Shown: positions 8,888 to 17,561, numbered from the stretch's first letter. The stretch: 64,000 nucleotides of DNA from Kineosporia corallincola (GCF_018499875.1 NZ_JAHBAY010000019.1:62001-126000); one strand, 5' to 3'. Numbers and translations: made by a program. The notes: generated from the letters alone by a model not told the origin.

Positions 8888-9349
8888 ATGTTCGAACGAT
8901 TAGCCGACGAGGCCCGCGACACCGTGGTCTCCGCCCTGACCGAGGCCGGCCTGCGGGGAGACCGCAGGATCGGCACCGAGCACCTGCTGCTGGGCGTGCT
9001 GCACGCCCCCGGCCCGGCCGCGGCCCTGGCCACCGACGTGCAGGCGGCCCGTCACGCCCTCGACGACCTGGACCGCGCCGCGCTCGGCGTGGTCGGCATC
9101 GACGTCGAGGGCATCGAGCGCCTGCCCTCCCCGGCCTCGCGCAAGCGGGCGCCGTTCACCTCGGGCGCGCGGGCGGTGTTCCCGCGCGCCCTGAGCCAGA
9201 CCCGCAGGTCCGGCAGCCGCCGCATCACCCCGGAACACGTGGCGCTGGCCCTGCTCGAGTGCGCCCGCCCCGACCCGGCGGGTGAGCTGCTCGACCAGCT
9301 GGGCGTTGACCGGCAGGCCGCCCGCACCCGACTCCAGCGGCGTCCCTGA
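8888..9349 (+). CDS. Clp N-terminal-domain protein without ATPase modules
   Basis: 153 residues resembling the double Clp-N repeat of ClpC/ClpA: MFERLADEARDTVVSALTEA and RIGTEHLLLGVLHAPG in the first half, and RRITPEHVALALLECA in the second. Clp-N domains bind substrates or adaptors of the Clp protease; here the AAA+ domains are absent, so it may act as an adaptor, a sequestering protein or a partner of the HTH protein encoded just upstream. Start ATG 8888 has GGGAAG 9 nt upstream; GTG 8879 overlaps the HTH stop but has worse spacing. Confidence 0.85.
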   Translation: MFERLADEARDTVVSALTEAGLRGDRRIGTEHLLLGVLHAPGPAAALATDVQAARHALDDLDRAALGVVGIDVEGIERLPSPASRKRAPFTSGARAVFPRALSQTRRSGSRRITPEHVALALLECARPDPAGELLDQLGVDRQAARTRLQRRP

Positions 9350-9419
9350 ACCAGGCCCTGTGACCTACGCCCGCCCCGGGTGCCTGGTGCGTGCGGTCGG
9401 GCCGTCGCAGGATGCGACC

Positions 9420-9848
9420 ATGGACCGCACTCATCGCACTGATCGTTCAGAGTGGATCGAGCAGTACGCCGACGCCTGGCGCGAGAAGGACCCCGAGGCC
9501 CTGCGCACGCTGTTCGCCCACGACGCCGTGTACCACTCCTCCCCCACCGCCCGCCCGCTCCGCGGGCACGAGGAGATCACCACCTACTGGAAACAGGCCA
9601 CCCACACCCAGTCCGAGCTGGACCTGGTGCTCGGTGTGCCGCTCAGCCAGGGCAACCGCACCGTCGTCGAGTGGTGGGCCACCCTGCGCGACCCGCAGCG
9701 GCGGCCGGGAACCGATGACGACCGGGTCACCCTTCCGGGCTGTCTCGTGCTGCGTTTCGACGACGCGGGCCGGTGCGACGAGCTCTGGGAGTACGTCACC
9801 CCGGTGTCCGGCGAGAAGATCGACGCCCCGCCCGGGTGGGGCGTCTGA
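9420..9848 (+). CDS. SnoaL-like/NTF2-fold protein
   Basis: 142 residues beginning with an alpha-helical segment EQYADAWREKDPEALRTLF, then DAVYHSSPTARPLRGHEEI and a Trp-rich beta sheet (VVEWWATL), the layout of the SnoaL-like NTF2 fold. Members range from isomerases to ligand carriers; the function here is unknown. Start ATG 9420 has CAGGAT 6 nt upstream and no Shine-Dalgarno sequence, so it may be leaderless. The next gene begins 16 bp after the stop. Confidence 0.8.
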   Translation: MDRTHRTDRSEWIEQYADAWREKDPEALRTLFAHDAVYHSSPTARPLRGHEEITTYWKQATHTQSELDLVLGVPLSQGNRTVVEWWATLRDPQRRPGTDDDRVTLPGCLVLRFDDAGRCDELWEYVTPVSGEKIDAPPGWGV

Positions 9849-9864
9849 GCCCTACCATCGTCGG

Positions 9865-10944
9865 GTGAGCACACCCTCCCTCGACGACATGCTCGACGAC
9901 CTGCGCACACTGGTCGAGATCGAGTCCCCCTCCGGCGACCTGGCCGCGCTGGGGGCCTCCGCCGGGGCGGTGGCCTCGATCCTCGAGCGGCGCCTCGGCG
10001 GCCGGGCGGTGCTGGTCGACAGCCCGGCCGGCCCGCACGTGCGCTGGTCGGGCGGGGGCCCACCGCGGGTGCTGGTGCTGGGCCATCACGACACGGTGTT
10101 CCCGGTCGGCACGCTGGCCCGCCGCCCGTTCACCGTGCAGAACGGAAAAGCCTACGGGCCCGGGGTGTTCGACATGCTCGGCGGGCTGGTCCAGGCCGTG
10201 CACGGGCTGGCCCTGCTCGACGACCGCTCCGGCGTGGAGATCCTGGTGGGCTGCGACGAGGAGGTGGGATCGGGCGCCTCCCGGGCGCTGATCGAAGACC
10301 TGGCCCGGCAGTGCCGCGCCGCCCTGGTGTTCGAGGGCGCGGGTGAGGGCGGCGCCCTGAAGACCGGCCGCAAGGGCTGCGGCACGTTCGAGGTCGTCGT
10401 CACCGGCCGCGCCGCCCACGCCGGGCTGGAACCGGAGGCCGGCGTCAACGCCCTGGTCGAGGCCGCCCACCAGGTGCTCGCCATCGCCGCCCTCAACCGC
10501 CCGCAGGCCGGAACCACCGTCACCCCGACCGTGGCCACCGCGGGCACGGCCAGCAACGTCGTGCCCGCCGCGGCCACCGTCACCGTGGACGTGCGGGTCG
10601 AGACCCAGGCCGAGACCGAGCGCGTGGAAAAGGCTTTCGCCACCCTGGCACCGGCCGGCACGGCCAGACTGGAGGTGCGCGGCGGCATCGGCCGCCCGCC
10701 CATGCCGGAGTCCGCCGCGCTGGAACTGCTCGCCCTGGCCCAGCGGTTCGACCCCACGCTGACCGGCGTGCGGGTCGGCGGCGGCAGCGACGGCAACCTG
10801 ACCGCCGCCGTCGGCACCCCCACCCTCGACGGCCTCGGAGCCGTCGGTGGCGGCGCTCACGCCGACCACGAGTACCTGCTCACCGCCGCCATGCCCGAGC
10901 GCGCCCGGCTGACCGCGCACCTGGTGAAGAACCTACTGCGGTAG
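9865..10944 (+). CDS. M20-family metallopeptidase (carboxypeptidase G2-like)
   Basis: 359 residues with the two-zinc M20 architecture. Metal and catalytic motifs are in order: HHDT at residues 74-77, the bridging Asp in GVFDMLGG, the catalytic Glu pair in CDEEVGS, VFEGAGEG, and the last His in GGAHADHEYL. A dimerisation domain sits between about 180 and 290 (VVTGRAAHAGLEPEAGVNA). The closest resemblance is glutamate carboxypeptidase/acetylornithine deacetylase-type enzymes, which hydrolyse N-acyl or peptide bonds; the true substrate is unknown. GTG 9865 lies 6 nt after TACCAT, a leaderless layout. The stop overlaps the convergent EVE-like gene by 12 bp. Confidence 0.9.
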   Translation: MSTPSLDDMLDDLRTLVEIESPSGDLAALGASAGAVASILERRLGGRAVLVDSPAGPHVRWSGGGPPRVLVLGHHDTVFPVGTLARRPFTVQNGKAYGPGVFDMLGGLVQAVHGLALLDDRSGVEILVGCDEEVGSGASRALIEDLARQCRAALVFEGAGEGGALKTGRKGCGTFEVVVTGRAAHAGLEPEAGVNALVEAAHQVLAIAALNRPQAGTTVTPTVATAGTASNVVPAAATVTVDVRVETQAETERVEKAFATLAPAGTARLEVRGGIGRPPMPESAALELLALAQRFDPTLTGVRVGGGSDGNLTAAVGTPTLDGLGAVGGGAHADHEYLLTAAMPERARLTAHLVKNLLR

Positions 10945-11364
10945 GTGTTCCCGTAGCGCGGCGAACTCCTCCGGGGTCAGGAACGAGGGGTTGGAGCCCA
11001 TCGGCTGCCGCAGCACCTCGGCCCGGGCCAGGCGCGGGTCGGCGCGCAGCAGAGCCCGGGCGAGCCGCTGCCGCTCGGGCAGGATCTCCAGGTCGAGCGG
11101 CACCGACCAGCTCTCCCCGTCGCCACTGACGGCCACCCCGGTCAGCTGGCCCACGCCCCACACCCCGTACCGCACCGTGCGACTGCGGCTGCCGCTGGCC
11201 CAGAACACCACCGGCTGCCCGGCCACCATCAGCCGGGTGCGATAACTGGGGCGAACACACCAGGTGTGCACCCGCGGCTCGGCCCGGAACCGCTCCACGA
11301 GCGCTCCGGCGTCCGCGTTGCCCTTGATCAGCCAGGCTCCGAGATGTCCGGGGGTGATGCTCAT
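10933..11364 (-). CDS. EVE/PUA-like domain protein
   Basis: 143 residues. The pattern AWLIKGN near the start, VVFWASGSRS in the middle and YGVWGVGQLTG shortly after is that of EVE-type domains, which share the PUA fold and read modified bases in DNA or RNA. The protein is only that domain plus a C-terminal helical tail. It lies 23 bp downstream of the creatininase gene on the same strand, so read-through from the importer operon is possible, but a functional link to that operon is not evident. The assignment to EVE is from motif memory and is moderately sure. Confidence 0.65.
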   Translation of the reverse strand: MSITPGHLGAWLIKGNADAGALVERFRAEPRVHTWCVRPSYRTRLMVAGQPVVFWASGSRSRTVRYGVWGVGQLTGVAVSGDGESWSVPLDLEILPERQRLARALLRADPRLARAEVLRQPMGSNPSFLTPEEFAALREHLPQ

Positions 11365-11387
11365 CGGGCCACCGTAGCGAGTGGCGC

Positions 11388-12179
11388 CTACTGCGGCCTC
11401 TGGAGGGTGGGGAAGGCGAAGGCGCGGATCTCCAGGAGAGTCTCGGCCAGACAGCTGGTCTGGTGCTCGACGATGCGCCGCCCGTCCTCCAGGCTGGCCG
11501 CGGTCGCGTCACCGATCACCCCGGACACCGACAGGTCGTCGGTCACCCAGGCCGTGGGCACCGTCCCCTCCAGGGTGAGGTGGCGGCTGCCGGCGTACAG
11601 CTCGCCGACGGCCTGGCCGTCACGGACCGCCAGGTCCATCCGCACCAGCTCGGGAGCCAGCGCCCAGACGATCGAGGTCTCGATCTGCCCGCCGTGGATG
11701 CCGTAGTGCTCGTCCACCTGCACGATCCCCTCGGGCAGACCGAACCGGCCCGGCATCATCGGGAACACCTCCAGGCCGGTCTCCACCCGGATGTCGCGAG
11801 CCACGACGTCGAGCAGGCTGGGCTGCCCACCGTGACCGTTGACGAACACCAGCTTGCGGAACCCCGACGCGGCCAGCGAGCGGCCCAGGTCCAGGCACGT
11901 CGACATCAGGGTGGCCGCGGACAGCGCGATGGTTCCGGCCCGGCCCAGGTGCTCGGTGGACTTTCCGTAGGCGAGCGTCGGCAGCTGCCAGACGTTGCTG
12001 CCCTCGGGCAGCGAGCGGATGGCCAGGTCGCTGATCCGCTCGGCGGTCAGGGCGTCGGTGATCAGCGGCAGGTGGGCACCGTGCTGCTCGACCGCGCCGA
12101 TCGGCTGCACGACGACGGCGTCGGTCTTGTCGATGGCCTCGACGGCGGCCGTGGACAGGTGAGCGAGAAGATGAGTCAC
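11388..12179 (-). CDS. Creatininase-family amidohydrolase
   Basis: 263 residues of the creatininase (creatinine amidohydrolase) family, metal-dependent enzymes that open cyclic amides or cut formamides. Key motifs are PIGAVEQHGAHLPL (Glu, His metal ligands), LVFVNGHGGQ, and HGGQIETS with the catalytic Glu. It follows the ABC permease gene by 18 bp, so the imported compound is probably its substrate or precursor. Family members include creatininase, the riboflavin-pathway formamide hydrolase ArfB and mycofactocin protein MftE; the importer context favours a catabolic role. Confidence 0.88.
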   Translation of the reverse strand: MTHLLAHLSTAAVEAIDKTDAVVVQPIGAVEQHGAHLPLITDALTAERISDLAIRSLPEGSNVWQLPTLAYGKSTEHLGRAGTIALSAATLMSTCLDLGRSLAASGFRKLVFVNGHGGQPSLLDVVARDIRVETGLEVFPMMPGRFGLPEGIVQVDEHYGIHGGQIETSIVWALAPELVRMDLAVRDGQAVGELYAGSRHLTLEGTVPTAWVTDDLSVSGVIGDATAASLEDGRRIVEHQTSCLAETLLEIRAFAFPTLQRPQ

Positions 12180-12197
12180 AAGAGGTTCCTGACGGTC

Positions 12198-13076
12198 TTA
12201 TTCTTCGGTGGGCAGAGCGGATTCGTGCCAGCGCTTGAGCAACTGCCCCTCCACGGCGGCCACGATGCCGAACAGGATCAGGGAGACGGCACTGGCCATC
12301 AGCACCGCCACGAACAGCTCGGGTGTGCGCAGCTGGGTGGCGTCCAGGGTGATCACGTAGCCGAGACCTCCCTCGCCGCCGCCGATCCCGGCGACGAACT
12401 CACCGACGATCGCACCGATGACGCTGGCACCACTGGCGATCCGCAGCCCGGTGAGGATCTGCGGAAGGGCCGCGGGCACCCGCAGCGAGAACATCTGGAC
12501 CCGCTCGGGAGCACCGGCCATCCGGTACAGCTGCACCAGGTTCCGGTCGGTGGACTTCAGCCCCTGCAACGTGTTCGCGGCGATCGGGAAGACCGCGATC
12601 ATCGCGGCGACCAGCGCGTTGGTGGTGATGCCGGCGCCGAACCAGACCACGAAAAGCGGTGCGACGGCCACGATCGGGACGGTCTGGAGCAGCACCAGGT
12701 AGGGGTAGAGGCCACGCTCGGCGATGTTCCAGCGGGCCATGAACAGCGCCGCGGCGAAACCGCTGACCATGGCGAGCACGAACCCGAGCGCCGCCTCCTG
12801 CATCGTCACCTTCGCGGCCGCGGCGATCGAGCCGGCCTCGGTGGTCAGGGCCGACCAGACGTCCGCGGGCCCCGGCAGCAGGTAGGTCGGGATGTCGAAC
12901 AGCACGATGACGAGCTGCCAGATCACGACGCCGAGCACGGCGGCACCGATCGGCGGCAGCACGTACCGGCGCCAGGTGGCGGCACGGGACCGGCCGGGGC
13001 CGCGCGCCGGCCGGGGAGCGGGGGCGGCCTCGTTCACGACGGCGGCCTCCGTGGGCGGGTGGGTGAGCTCGGTCAT
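12198..13076 (-). CDS. ABC transporter permease, SsuC/TauC type
   Basis: 292 residues, a Pro/Ala-rich N-terminal tail then six membrane helices. The cytoplasmic EAA-type loop (YRMAGAPERVQMFSLRVPAALPQILTGLRIASG) contacts the ATPase. The best fit is the nitrate/sulfonate/taurine permease family, which takes up small organic acids, sulfonates, nitrogenous rings and pyrimidine precursors. ATG 13076 overlaps the ATPase stop by 4 nt (ATGA), so the two are translationally coupled. Confidence 0.9.
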   Translation of the reverse strand: MTELTHPPTEAAVVNEAAPAPRPARGPGRSRAATWRRYVLPPIGAAVLGVVIWQLVIVLFDIPTYLLPGPADVWSALTTEAGSIAAAAKVTMQEAALGFVLAMVSGFAAALFMARWNIAERGLYPYLVLLQTVPIVAVAPLFVVWFGAGITTNALVAAMIAVFPIAANTLQGLKSTDRNLVQLYRMAGAPERVQMFSLRVPAALPQILTGLRIASGASVIGAIVGEFVAGIGGGEGGLGYVITLDATQLRTPELFVAVLMASAVSLILFGIVAAVEGQLLKRWHESALPTEE

Positions 13077-13870
13077 GCTTCGTCTCCTGCGAGCAGTGAC
13101 GACACCAGTTCGGCGGTCGCCGCGAGGGCTTGCTTGTCGCGAGGCGCGTCGTCCTGCGTGGGCGGGCTCGGCGAGTCGATGATCCGGGCGATGCGGCCCG
13201 GTTTCGCCGCCATGACGACGATGCGGTGCCCCAGGTTCACCGCCTCGCTGATCGAGTGGGTGATGAACATGGCGCCGAAACCGCTGGCGCGCCACAGGCG
13301 CAGCAGTTCCTTCTGCATGTTCTCGCGGGTGAACTCGTCCAGCGCGGCGAACGGCTCGTCCATCATCATCAGCTCGGGCGCGCTGGTGATCGCGCGGGCC
13401 AGGGAGACCCGCATCTTCATACCGCCGGAAAGCTGCCGGGGCAGCGACTTCTCGAACGCCCCGAGCCCCACCATCTCGATGGCGGCGGTGGCCGCGGCCG
13501 ACCGGGTGGCCTTGTCGACACCCTTGAGCTTGGCCACGAGTTCCACGTTGCTGCGCACGTTGCGCCAGGCCAGCAGCGTCGGGTCCTGGAACACGTAGGC
13601 GAGCTGATCGGTACGGCGCACCAGCTCACCGCCGGACACCGCGCTGAGCCCGGCCGCCATCCGGATGACGGTGGTCTTGCCGCACCCGGAAGGCCCGACC
13701 AGGGAGACGATCTCACCCGCCCCGACACTCAGGTCGAACGGGGTCACGGCCTGGAACCCGTTGCTGTAGGTCTTCTGCACCTGCCGGAACTCGATCAGCG
13801 GGGCGGGCGCGGACGTGGCCTGGGTGAGCGCGGGGGTGACGGCGGGGGTGGGAGCGGGGATGGACGCCAT
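13073..13870 (-). CDS. ABC transporter ATPase, SsuB/TauB type
   Basis: 265 residues with Walker A GPSGCGKT, signature LSGGM, Walker B MMMDEPFAALD and the switch His in FITHS. The Q-loop reads AYVFQDPTLLAWRNV, where PTLLAWR is typical of the nitrate/sulfonate/taurine importer ATPases. It energises import by the adjacent permease. It lies 80 bp downstream of the binding-protein gene, with a long hairpin between the two that would reduce its expression relative to the binding protein. Confidence 0.93.
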   Translation of the reverse strand: MASIPAPTPAVTPALTQATSAPAPLIEFRQVQKTYSNGFQAVTPFDLSVGAGEIVSLVGPSGCGKTTVIRMAAGLSAVSGGELVRRTDQLAYVFQDPTLLAWRNVRSNVELVAKLKGVDKATRSAAATAAIEMVGLGAFEKSLPRQLSGGMKMRVSLARAITSAPELMMMDEPFAALDEFTRENMQKELLRLWRASGFGAMFITHSISEAVNLGHRIVVMAAKPGRIARIIDSPSPPTQDDAPRDKQALAATAELVSSLLAGDEA

Positions 13871-13897
13871 GCGGGGCTCCGATCGTCGGGAAGAGTC

Positions 13898-13943
13898 CCG
13901 GAACAGGGGACGCCGTCGAGGTTTCCGGCGTCCCCTGTTCCGG
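13898..13943 (-). terminator. 17-bp perfect hairpin inside the ABC operon
   Basis: CCGGAACAGGGGACGCC and its exact complement flank a 12-nt loop. The hairpin starts 7 nt beyond the binding-protein stop codon on the minus strand and lacks a U tract. Such structures between a binding-protein gene and its permease genes commonly stabilise the upstream mRNA or cause partial termination, giving excess binding protein. Confidence 0.75.
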
Positions 13944-13950
13944 TGGGCTG

Positions 13951-14997
13951 TCAGTAGGAGTCGGCGGGCGCGTCCGGCAGGGTGGACGGCGCGGGCACGG
14001 TCGGCAGGTACGAGTTGTCGAACAGGTCGGCCGGGTCGATCTCCTTGGTCAGCACACCGAGCTTGGTCAGCTGGTCGACCAGGGTGCTCCAGCGCTCGCT
14101 GCTCATCGCGCCGATCTGCTGCTCGCCGTCGCCGGTGGCGATGAAGTCGCGCTGCTTGTCCCAGGCGTACCAGAGGGCGTCCGAGGTCTGCTCCGGGTTG
14201 ACCTTCATCAGCTGCTCGTTCGTCGAGGTGGCCACGTCCACGTCACCCATGTAGTCCGACCAGCCCTGCATCGACGCGGCGAGGAAGTCCTTGACCGCCT
14301 GAGGGTTCTTCTCCAGGTACGACTTCGAGGTGAAGATGACGTCGTTGTAGGGGTTGTAGCCGGCCGAGGCGTAGCTGAAGAACTTCGTCTCCACGCCGGC
14401 CTTGAGCGCCTGGTACTGCTCGTTGGTCGGCCAGCCCTGCTGCACCAGACTCTTGTCGTCGAGGAAGTTCGCGATCGAGCCCTGGTAGGCCTGGGTCTTG
14501 AAGGTCAGGCCCTTCTCCTTCTGCATGTACTCCGCGCCGGTGTTGCCGGTCTGGACCATCCAGGTGTGGTTCTCCATGTCGTCGAAGGAGTCCATGCCGC
14601 TGTCGGAGTGCACCAGCACGCCGACCGGGTTGTCCTGGTAGATCGCGGCGACCGTGACGATCGGGATGCCCTGCTCCTGGGCCAGGGCGACGCTGGCCGC
14701 GTCGCCGATGCCCATCTCGGCCTTGCCGGAGGCCACGATCGTGGTGCCGGCGACGTTCGGCCCGCCCTGCTGGATGGTGACGTCGACGTTGTGATCCGCG
14801 TACAGGCCCTCATCCTGGGCGGCGTAGTAGCCGCCGCTCTCGGAGTTGGCGTACCAGCCGAGCACGACCTTGATGTCGGTGGTGCCGCCGGCCTCGGCGG
14901 AGGAGCTGCCGGAACCGCCGCACGCGGCCAGGGCCAGGGCGGGGACCAGGGCGATGCCGGCGAGCACGCTGCGCCGACCGCGGGAAAACAGGGACAT
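13951..14997 (-). CDS. ABC substrate-binding lipoprotein, SsuA/NMT1-like
   Basis: 348 residues. A lipoprotein signal peptide ends with the lipobox ALAAC, followed by a Gly/Ser linker. The mature part begins DIKVVLGWYANSESGGYYAA and has the GKAEMGIGDAASVALAQ motif of the NMT1/THI5-like binding proteins that serve SsuBC-type importers (pyrimidine precursors, sulfonates, riboflavin and similar). It delivers ligand to the permease/ATPase encoded downstream. ATG 14997 has TGGAG 8 nt upstream; an in-frame upstream ATG (15096) lacks this and would bury the signal peptide. Confidence 0.92.
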   Translation of the reverse strand: MSLFSRGRRSVLAGIALVPALALAACGGSGSSSAEAGGTTDIKVVLGWYANSESGGYYAAQDEGLYADHNVDVTIQQGGPNVAGTTIVASGKAEMGIGDAASVALAQEQGIPIVTVAAIYQDNPVGVLVHSDSGMDSFDDMENHTWMVQTGNTGAEYMQKEKGLTFKTQAYQGSIANFLDDKSLVQQGWPTNEQYQALKAGVETKFFSYASAGYNPYNDVIFTSKSYLEKNPQAVKDFLAASMQGWSDYMGDVDVATSTNEQLMKVNPEQTSDALWYAWDKQRDFIATGDGEQQIGAMSSERWSTLVDQLTKLGVLTKEIDPADLFDNSYLPTVPAPSTLPDAPADSY

Positions 14998-15326
14998 GGA
15001 GGCTCCAGATGTCAGCTCAGGGCGACCGGGAACGGGCAGGTTGCCGGTCACGGAACAGCGCCGGAAAAAGCGTTGTGGAATGGCGGGAGAAATCACCGGA
15101 GGATTTCCCGGCGAATTGCTGAACTTCTCGCCGGCCGGTCGGTCGGTGAATTCTTTCGGTGACGCGGCGGCGGCAGTCGCGGACGGGCCGTCATGGGCCG
15201 CCGGTGGGGGCGGGGGCAGGGGCGGGAACGGATGGCGTGAGCTCGGACGATCAGCCCACCGCCCTCCGGCGACGACACCGTCGCAGGTCAGAGGCCCTCT
15301 GGGGAGGAGCGCCCCTCAAGGTTCGG

Positions 15327-15343
15327 GGTTGGTCCGACCAACC
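15327..15343. promoter_or_regulatory. FadR-type GntR operator, distal copy
   Basis: GGTTGGTCCGACCAACC is a perfect palindrome with 8-bp arms about one central base. Its core TGGTCnGACCA is the classical half-site arrangement of the FadR branch of GntR regulators, and the divergently encoded regulator at 15640 belongs to that branch. It lies 330 bp upstream of the binding-protein gene. Confidence 0.6.
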
Positions 15344-15579
15344 GGACCGATACGACTGTCATCCCTGGGCCGTACGCCCGTCAAGGACGCCCGCTGATCC
15401 TTTACCCTCGCGAAACACAGCCGGGGAGATGGCTCGGAATATCTCGGCCGATTGCCGGAAGTGCCCGTTTCGGAAGGGTTTTCGGAGGCCGTTGTTTCCG
15501 GCTGATTTCCGCCCTGAAAAGGTCGGGGTATGACCGCCGCCGCCCTTGTTGCTTTCCACGTCCGTCATCTACGGTCGGA

Positions 15580-15592
15580 TTGGTCAGGCCAA
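15580..15592. promoter_or_regulatory. FadR-type GntR operator, proximal copy
   Basis: TTGGTCAGGCCAA repeats the core of the distal operator with one mismatch in the palindrome and ends 47 bp before the GntR start codon. Two copies in one divergent region suggest joint control of both arms of the locus. Confidence 0.5.
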
Positions 15593-15639
15593 GTTTCGGC
15601 CTGGCGGGCCGATATCGCTGACGCAGGAAAGGACGCCGC

Positions 15640-16428
15640 GTGAACACTTCCCCGGACGCCCAGGACGAGCGGGACGGTCGCCGCCTCGTCTCCGCGACCG
15701 TTCTCGGGCTCCCGGCCTCCGGGCCCGACCTGCTGCGCGGCACCGTGGGCTCGGAGATCTCCGCGCACCTCGAGAAGCTCATCGCCGTGGGCGATCTGCG
15801 GCCCGGCGACCGGCTGCCCTCGGAGCGCACGCTGGCGGCCACCTGGAACGTCTCGCGGGCCTCGCTGCGCGAGGCGATGCACGAGCTGGAGGCCAAGCAT
15901 CTGCTGGAGCGCCGCCCAGGCCGGGGCACCACCGTGCTGCCGGCCCCGGAACGGGTGCAGACGCTCTACTCCCAGCTGTCCGACGCCGAGCACCAGCTGC
16001 GGGACGTGGCCGAACTGCGCGAGACGATCGAGCCCCGGCTGGCCGAGCTGGCCGCCGTCCGGGCCACCCGCTCCAACCTGATCGAGCTGGAGAACGTCCT
16101 CCGGCAGTCCACGGCCGAGGCCGACCCCGAGGAGTCGCTGCGCCTGGACCTGGAGTTCCACATGCTCCTGGCCGCGGCGTCGCAGAATCCGCTGATGTCG
16201 GCCATCAACACCGTCATCGGCTCCTGGACCTCGGCCACCCGGACCCTGTCCCACTCCACCCGCTACGCCCGCGAGGTCTCCTACCTGGGCCACCGCGCGA
16301 TCGTCGAGGCGGTGCGGGCCGGCAACGCCCCGGCCGCCCGCACCGCGATGGCGCGGCACCTGGCCGACGTCGCCGCGCTCACCCGGGACGAGTTCGACAC
16401 CTCCCACGCAGAACGAGGAAATCCCTGA
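15640..16428 (+). CDS. GntR-family regulator, FCD (FadR) subfamily
   Basis: 262 residues: a winged helix N-terminal domain (about 35-105; GDRLPSERTLAATWNVSRASLREAMHELEAKHLLERRPGRGTT spans the recognition helix and wing) and an all-helical FCD ligand domain (about 125-250), with the metal-ligand pattern including DLEFHMLLAAAS and GHRAIVEAVRAG. Members sense small carboxylates or catabolic intermediates. GTG 15640 has AGGAAAGGA upstream. Its stop overlaps the next start (TGATG), so it heads the operon it probably controls through the two upstream palindromes. Confidence 0.92.
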   Translation: MNTSPDAQDERDGRRLVSATVLGLPASGPDLLRGTVGSEISAHLEKLIAVGDLRPGDRLPSERTLAATWNVSRASLREAMHELEAKHLLERRPGRGTTVLPAPERVQTLYSQLSDAEHQLRDVAELRETIEPRLAELAAVRATRSNLIELENVLRQSTAEADPEESLRLDLEFHMLLAAASQNPLMSAINTVIGSWTSATRTLSHSTRYAREVSYLGHRAIVEAVRAGNAPAARTAMARHLADVAALTRDEFDTSHAERGNP

Positions 16429-17561
16429 TGGCCCTGTCCCACCTGGCGCCACCGACCTGGTCGGTACTCCAGCCCTTGTCCGGCGCCGAGGCGCTCGACG
16501 CGGGCCTGCCCTACCTGCCGGCCACCCCGGCCACCACGTCCTGGGGCCGGCTGCCCTCGGACGCCGACGCCCCGGTGATGAGCGTCGAGCCCGGCACCAC
16601 GGTCGTGGTCGACACCGTCAGCCACGAAGGCATTCTCGAGGACCAGGGCGGCGACCCGGTGGCCTTCTTCGGCCGCCACGGGATCGCCGCGCACGACGTG
16701 CTGAGCGACGCGATCACGATCGCCAGCTCCGGCACCCACGACCTCACCGGTGGCCCGCACGTGGTCACCGGCCCGATCGAGGTGCGCGGCGCGCAGCCGG
16801 GCGACCTGATCGCCGTCCACATGGGCCCCCTGACCCCGCGCACCCACTACGGCATCGTCTCCAGCCGCCACCACCGCGGCCTGCTGCCCGGCACCTTCCC
16901 CGCCGAGGGACCGGTCACCAGCGTCTTCTGCCTGCTCGACGAGCCCGGCACCGACCAGGTCCGGGCCACCCTGCCGCTGCGCCCCGGTGACGCCGAGCGC
17001 CCGATCCGGTTCCCGCTCCAGCCGTTCCTGGGCACGGTGGGCGTGGCCACGCCGGGCGAGCGCCGGCACTCGGTACCGCCCGGCCCGCACGGCGGCAATC
17101 TCGACATCCGGCTGCTGGTCACCGGAACCACCCTGTACCTGCCGGTGCAGGTGCCCGGCGCCGGGGTGTACGTGGGCGACCCGCACTTCGCGCAGGGCAA
17201 CGGCGAGATCGCCCTGACCGCACTGGAGGCCCCGCTGCGGGCCACCCTGACGCTCGACCTGATCCCGGCCGACCAGGCCCGGGCCCGATTCGGTTCCGTG
17301 GCCGGGCCTTTCGCCGTCACACCGGAGTTCCTGGTGCCCACGGGCCTGGACGAGGACCTGGACGTGGCCGTGGCCCGGTGCGGCGAGAACGCCGTGGCCC
17401 TGCTCGGGGCCGCGTTCGGGGTGCATCCCGAGATCGCCTACGCCTACCTGTCCGCCGCCACCGACTTCGAGATCTCCCAGGTGGTCGACCTGGTGAAGGG
17501 ATCGCACGCGATGATCCGCCTGTCCGACTTCGCCGCCCTGGGAAGGGAACTCGCCCGATGA
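16428..17561 (+). CDS. Acetamidase/formamidase-family protein
   Basis: 377 residues of the FmdA/AmdA family, zinc-dependent hydrolases of formamide, acetamide and related small amides. Family features include IEVRGAQPGDLIAVHM, the HGGNLDIRLL metal-binding motif and YVGDPHFAQGNGEI. It is translationally coupled to the regulator before it and to the AtzH-amidase after it (ATGA at 17558). In this operon it may release ammonia from the last small amide of the pathway; that step is inferred. Confidence 0.88.
   Translation: MALSHLAPPTWSVLQPLSGAEALDAGLPYLPATPATTSWGRLPSDADAPVMSVEPGTTVVVDTVSHEGILEDQGGDPVAFFGRHGIAAHDVLSDAITIASSGTHDLTGGPHVVTGPIEVRGAQPGDLIAVHMGPLTPRTHYGIVSSRHHRGLLPGTFPAEGPVTSVFCLLDEPGTDQVRATLPLRPGDAERPIRFPLQPFLGTVGVATPGERRHSVPPGPHGGNLDIRLLVTGTTLYLPVQVPGAGVYVGDPHFAQGNGEIALTALEAPLRATLTLDLIPADQARARFGSVAGPFAVTPEFLVPTGLDEDLDVAVARCGENAVALLGAAFGVHPEIAYAYLSAATDFEISQVVDLVKGSHAMIRLSDFAALGRELAR

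Larger units (their letters stand above)
14998..15639. other. 642-bp divergent control region
   Basis: This gene-free stretch separates the importer operon (leftward) from the GntR operon (rightward). It carries two FadR-like palindromes (15327-15343 and 15580-15592) and a comparatively AT-rich zone at about 15415-15535. Open frames here have no family resemblance and were not called. A long 5' leader for the binding-protein mRNA is possible; no riboswitch could be identified. Confidence 0.5.
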
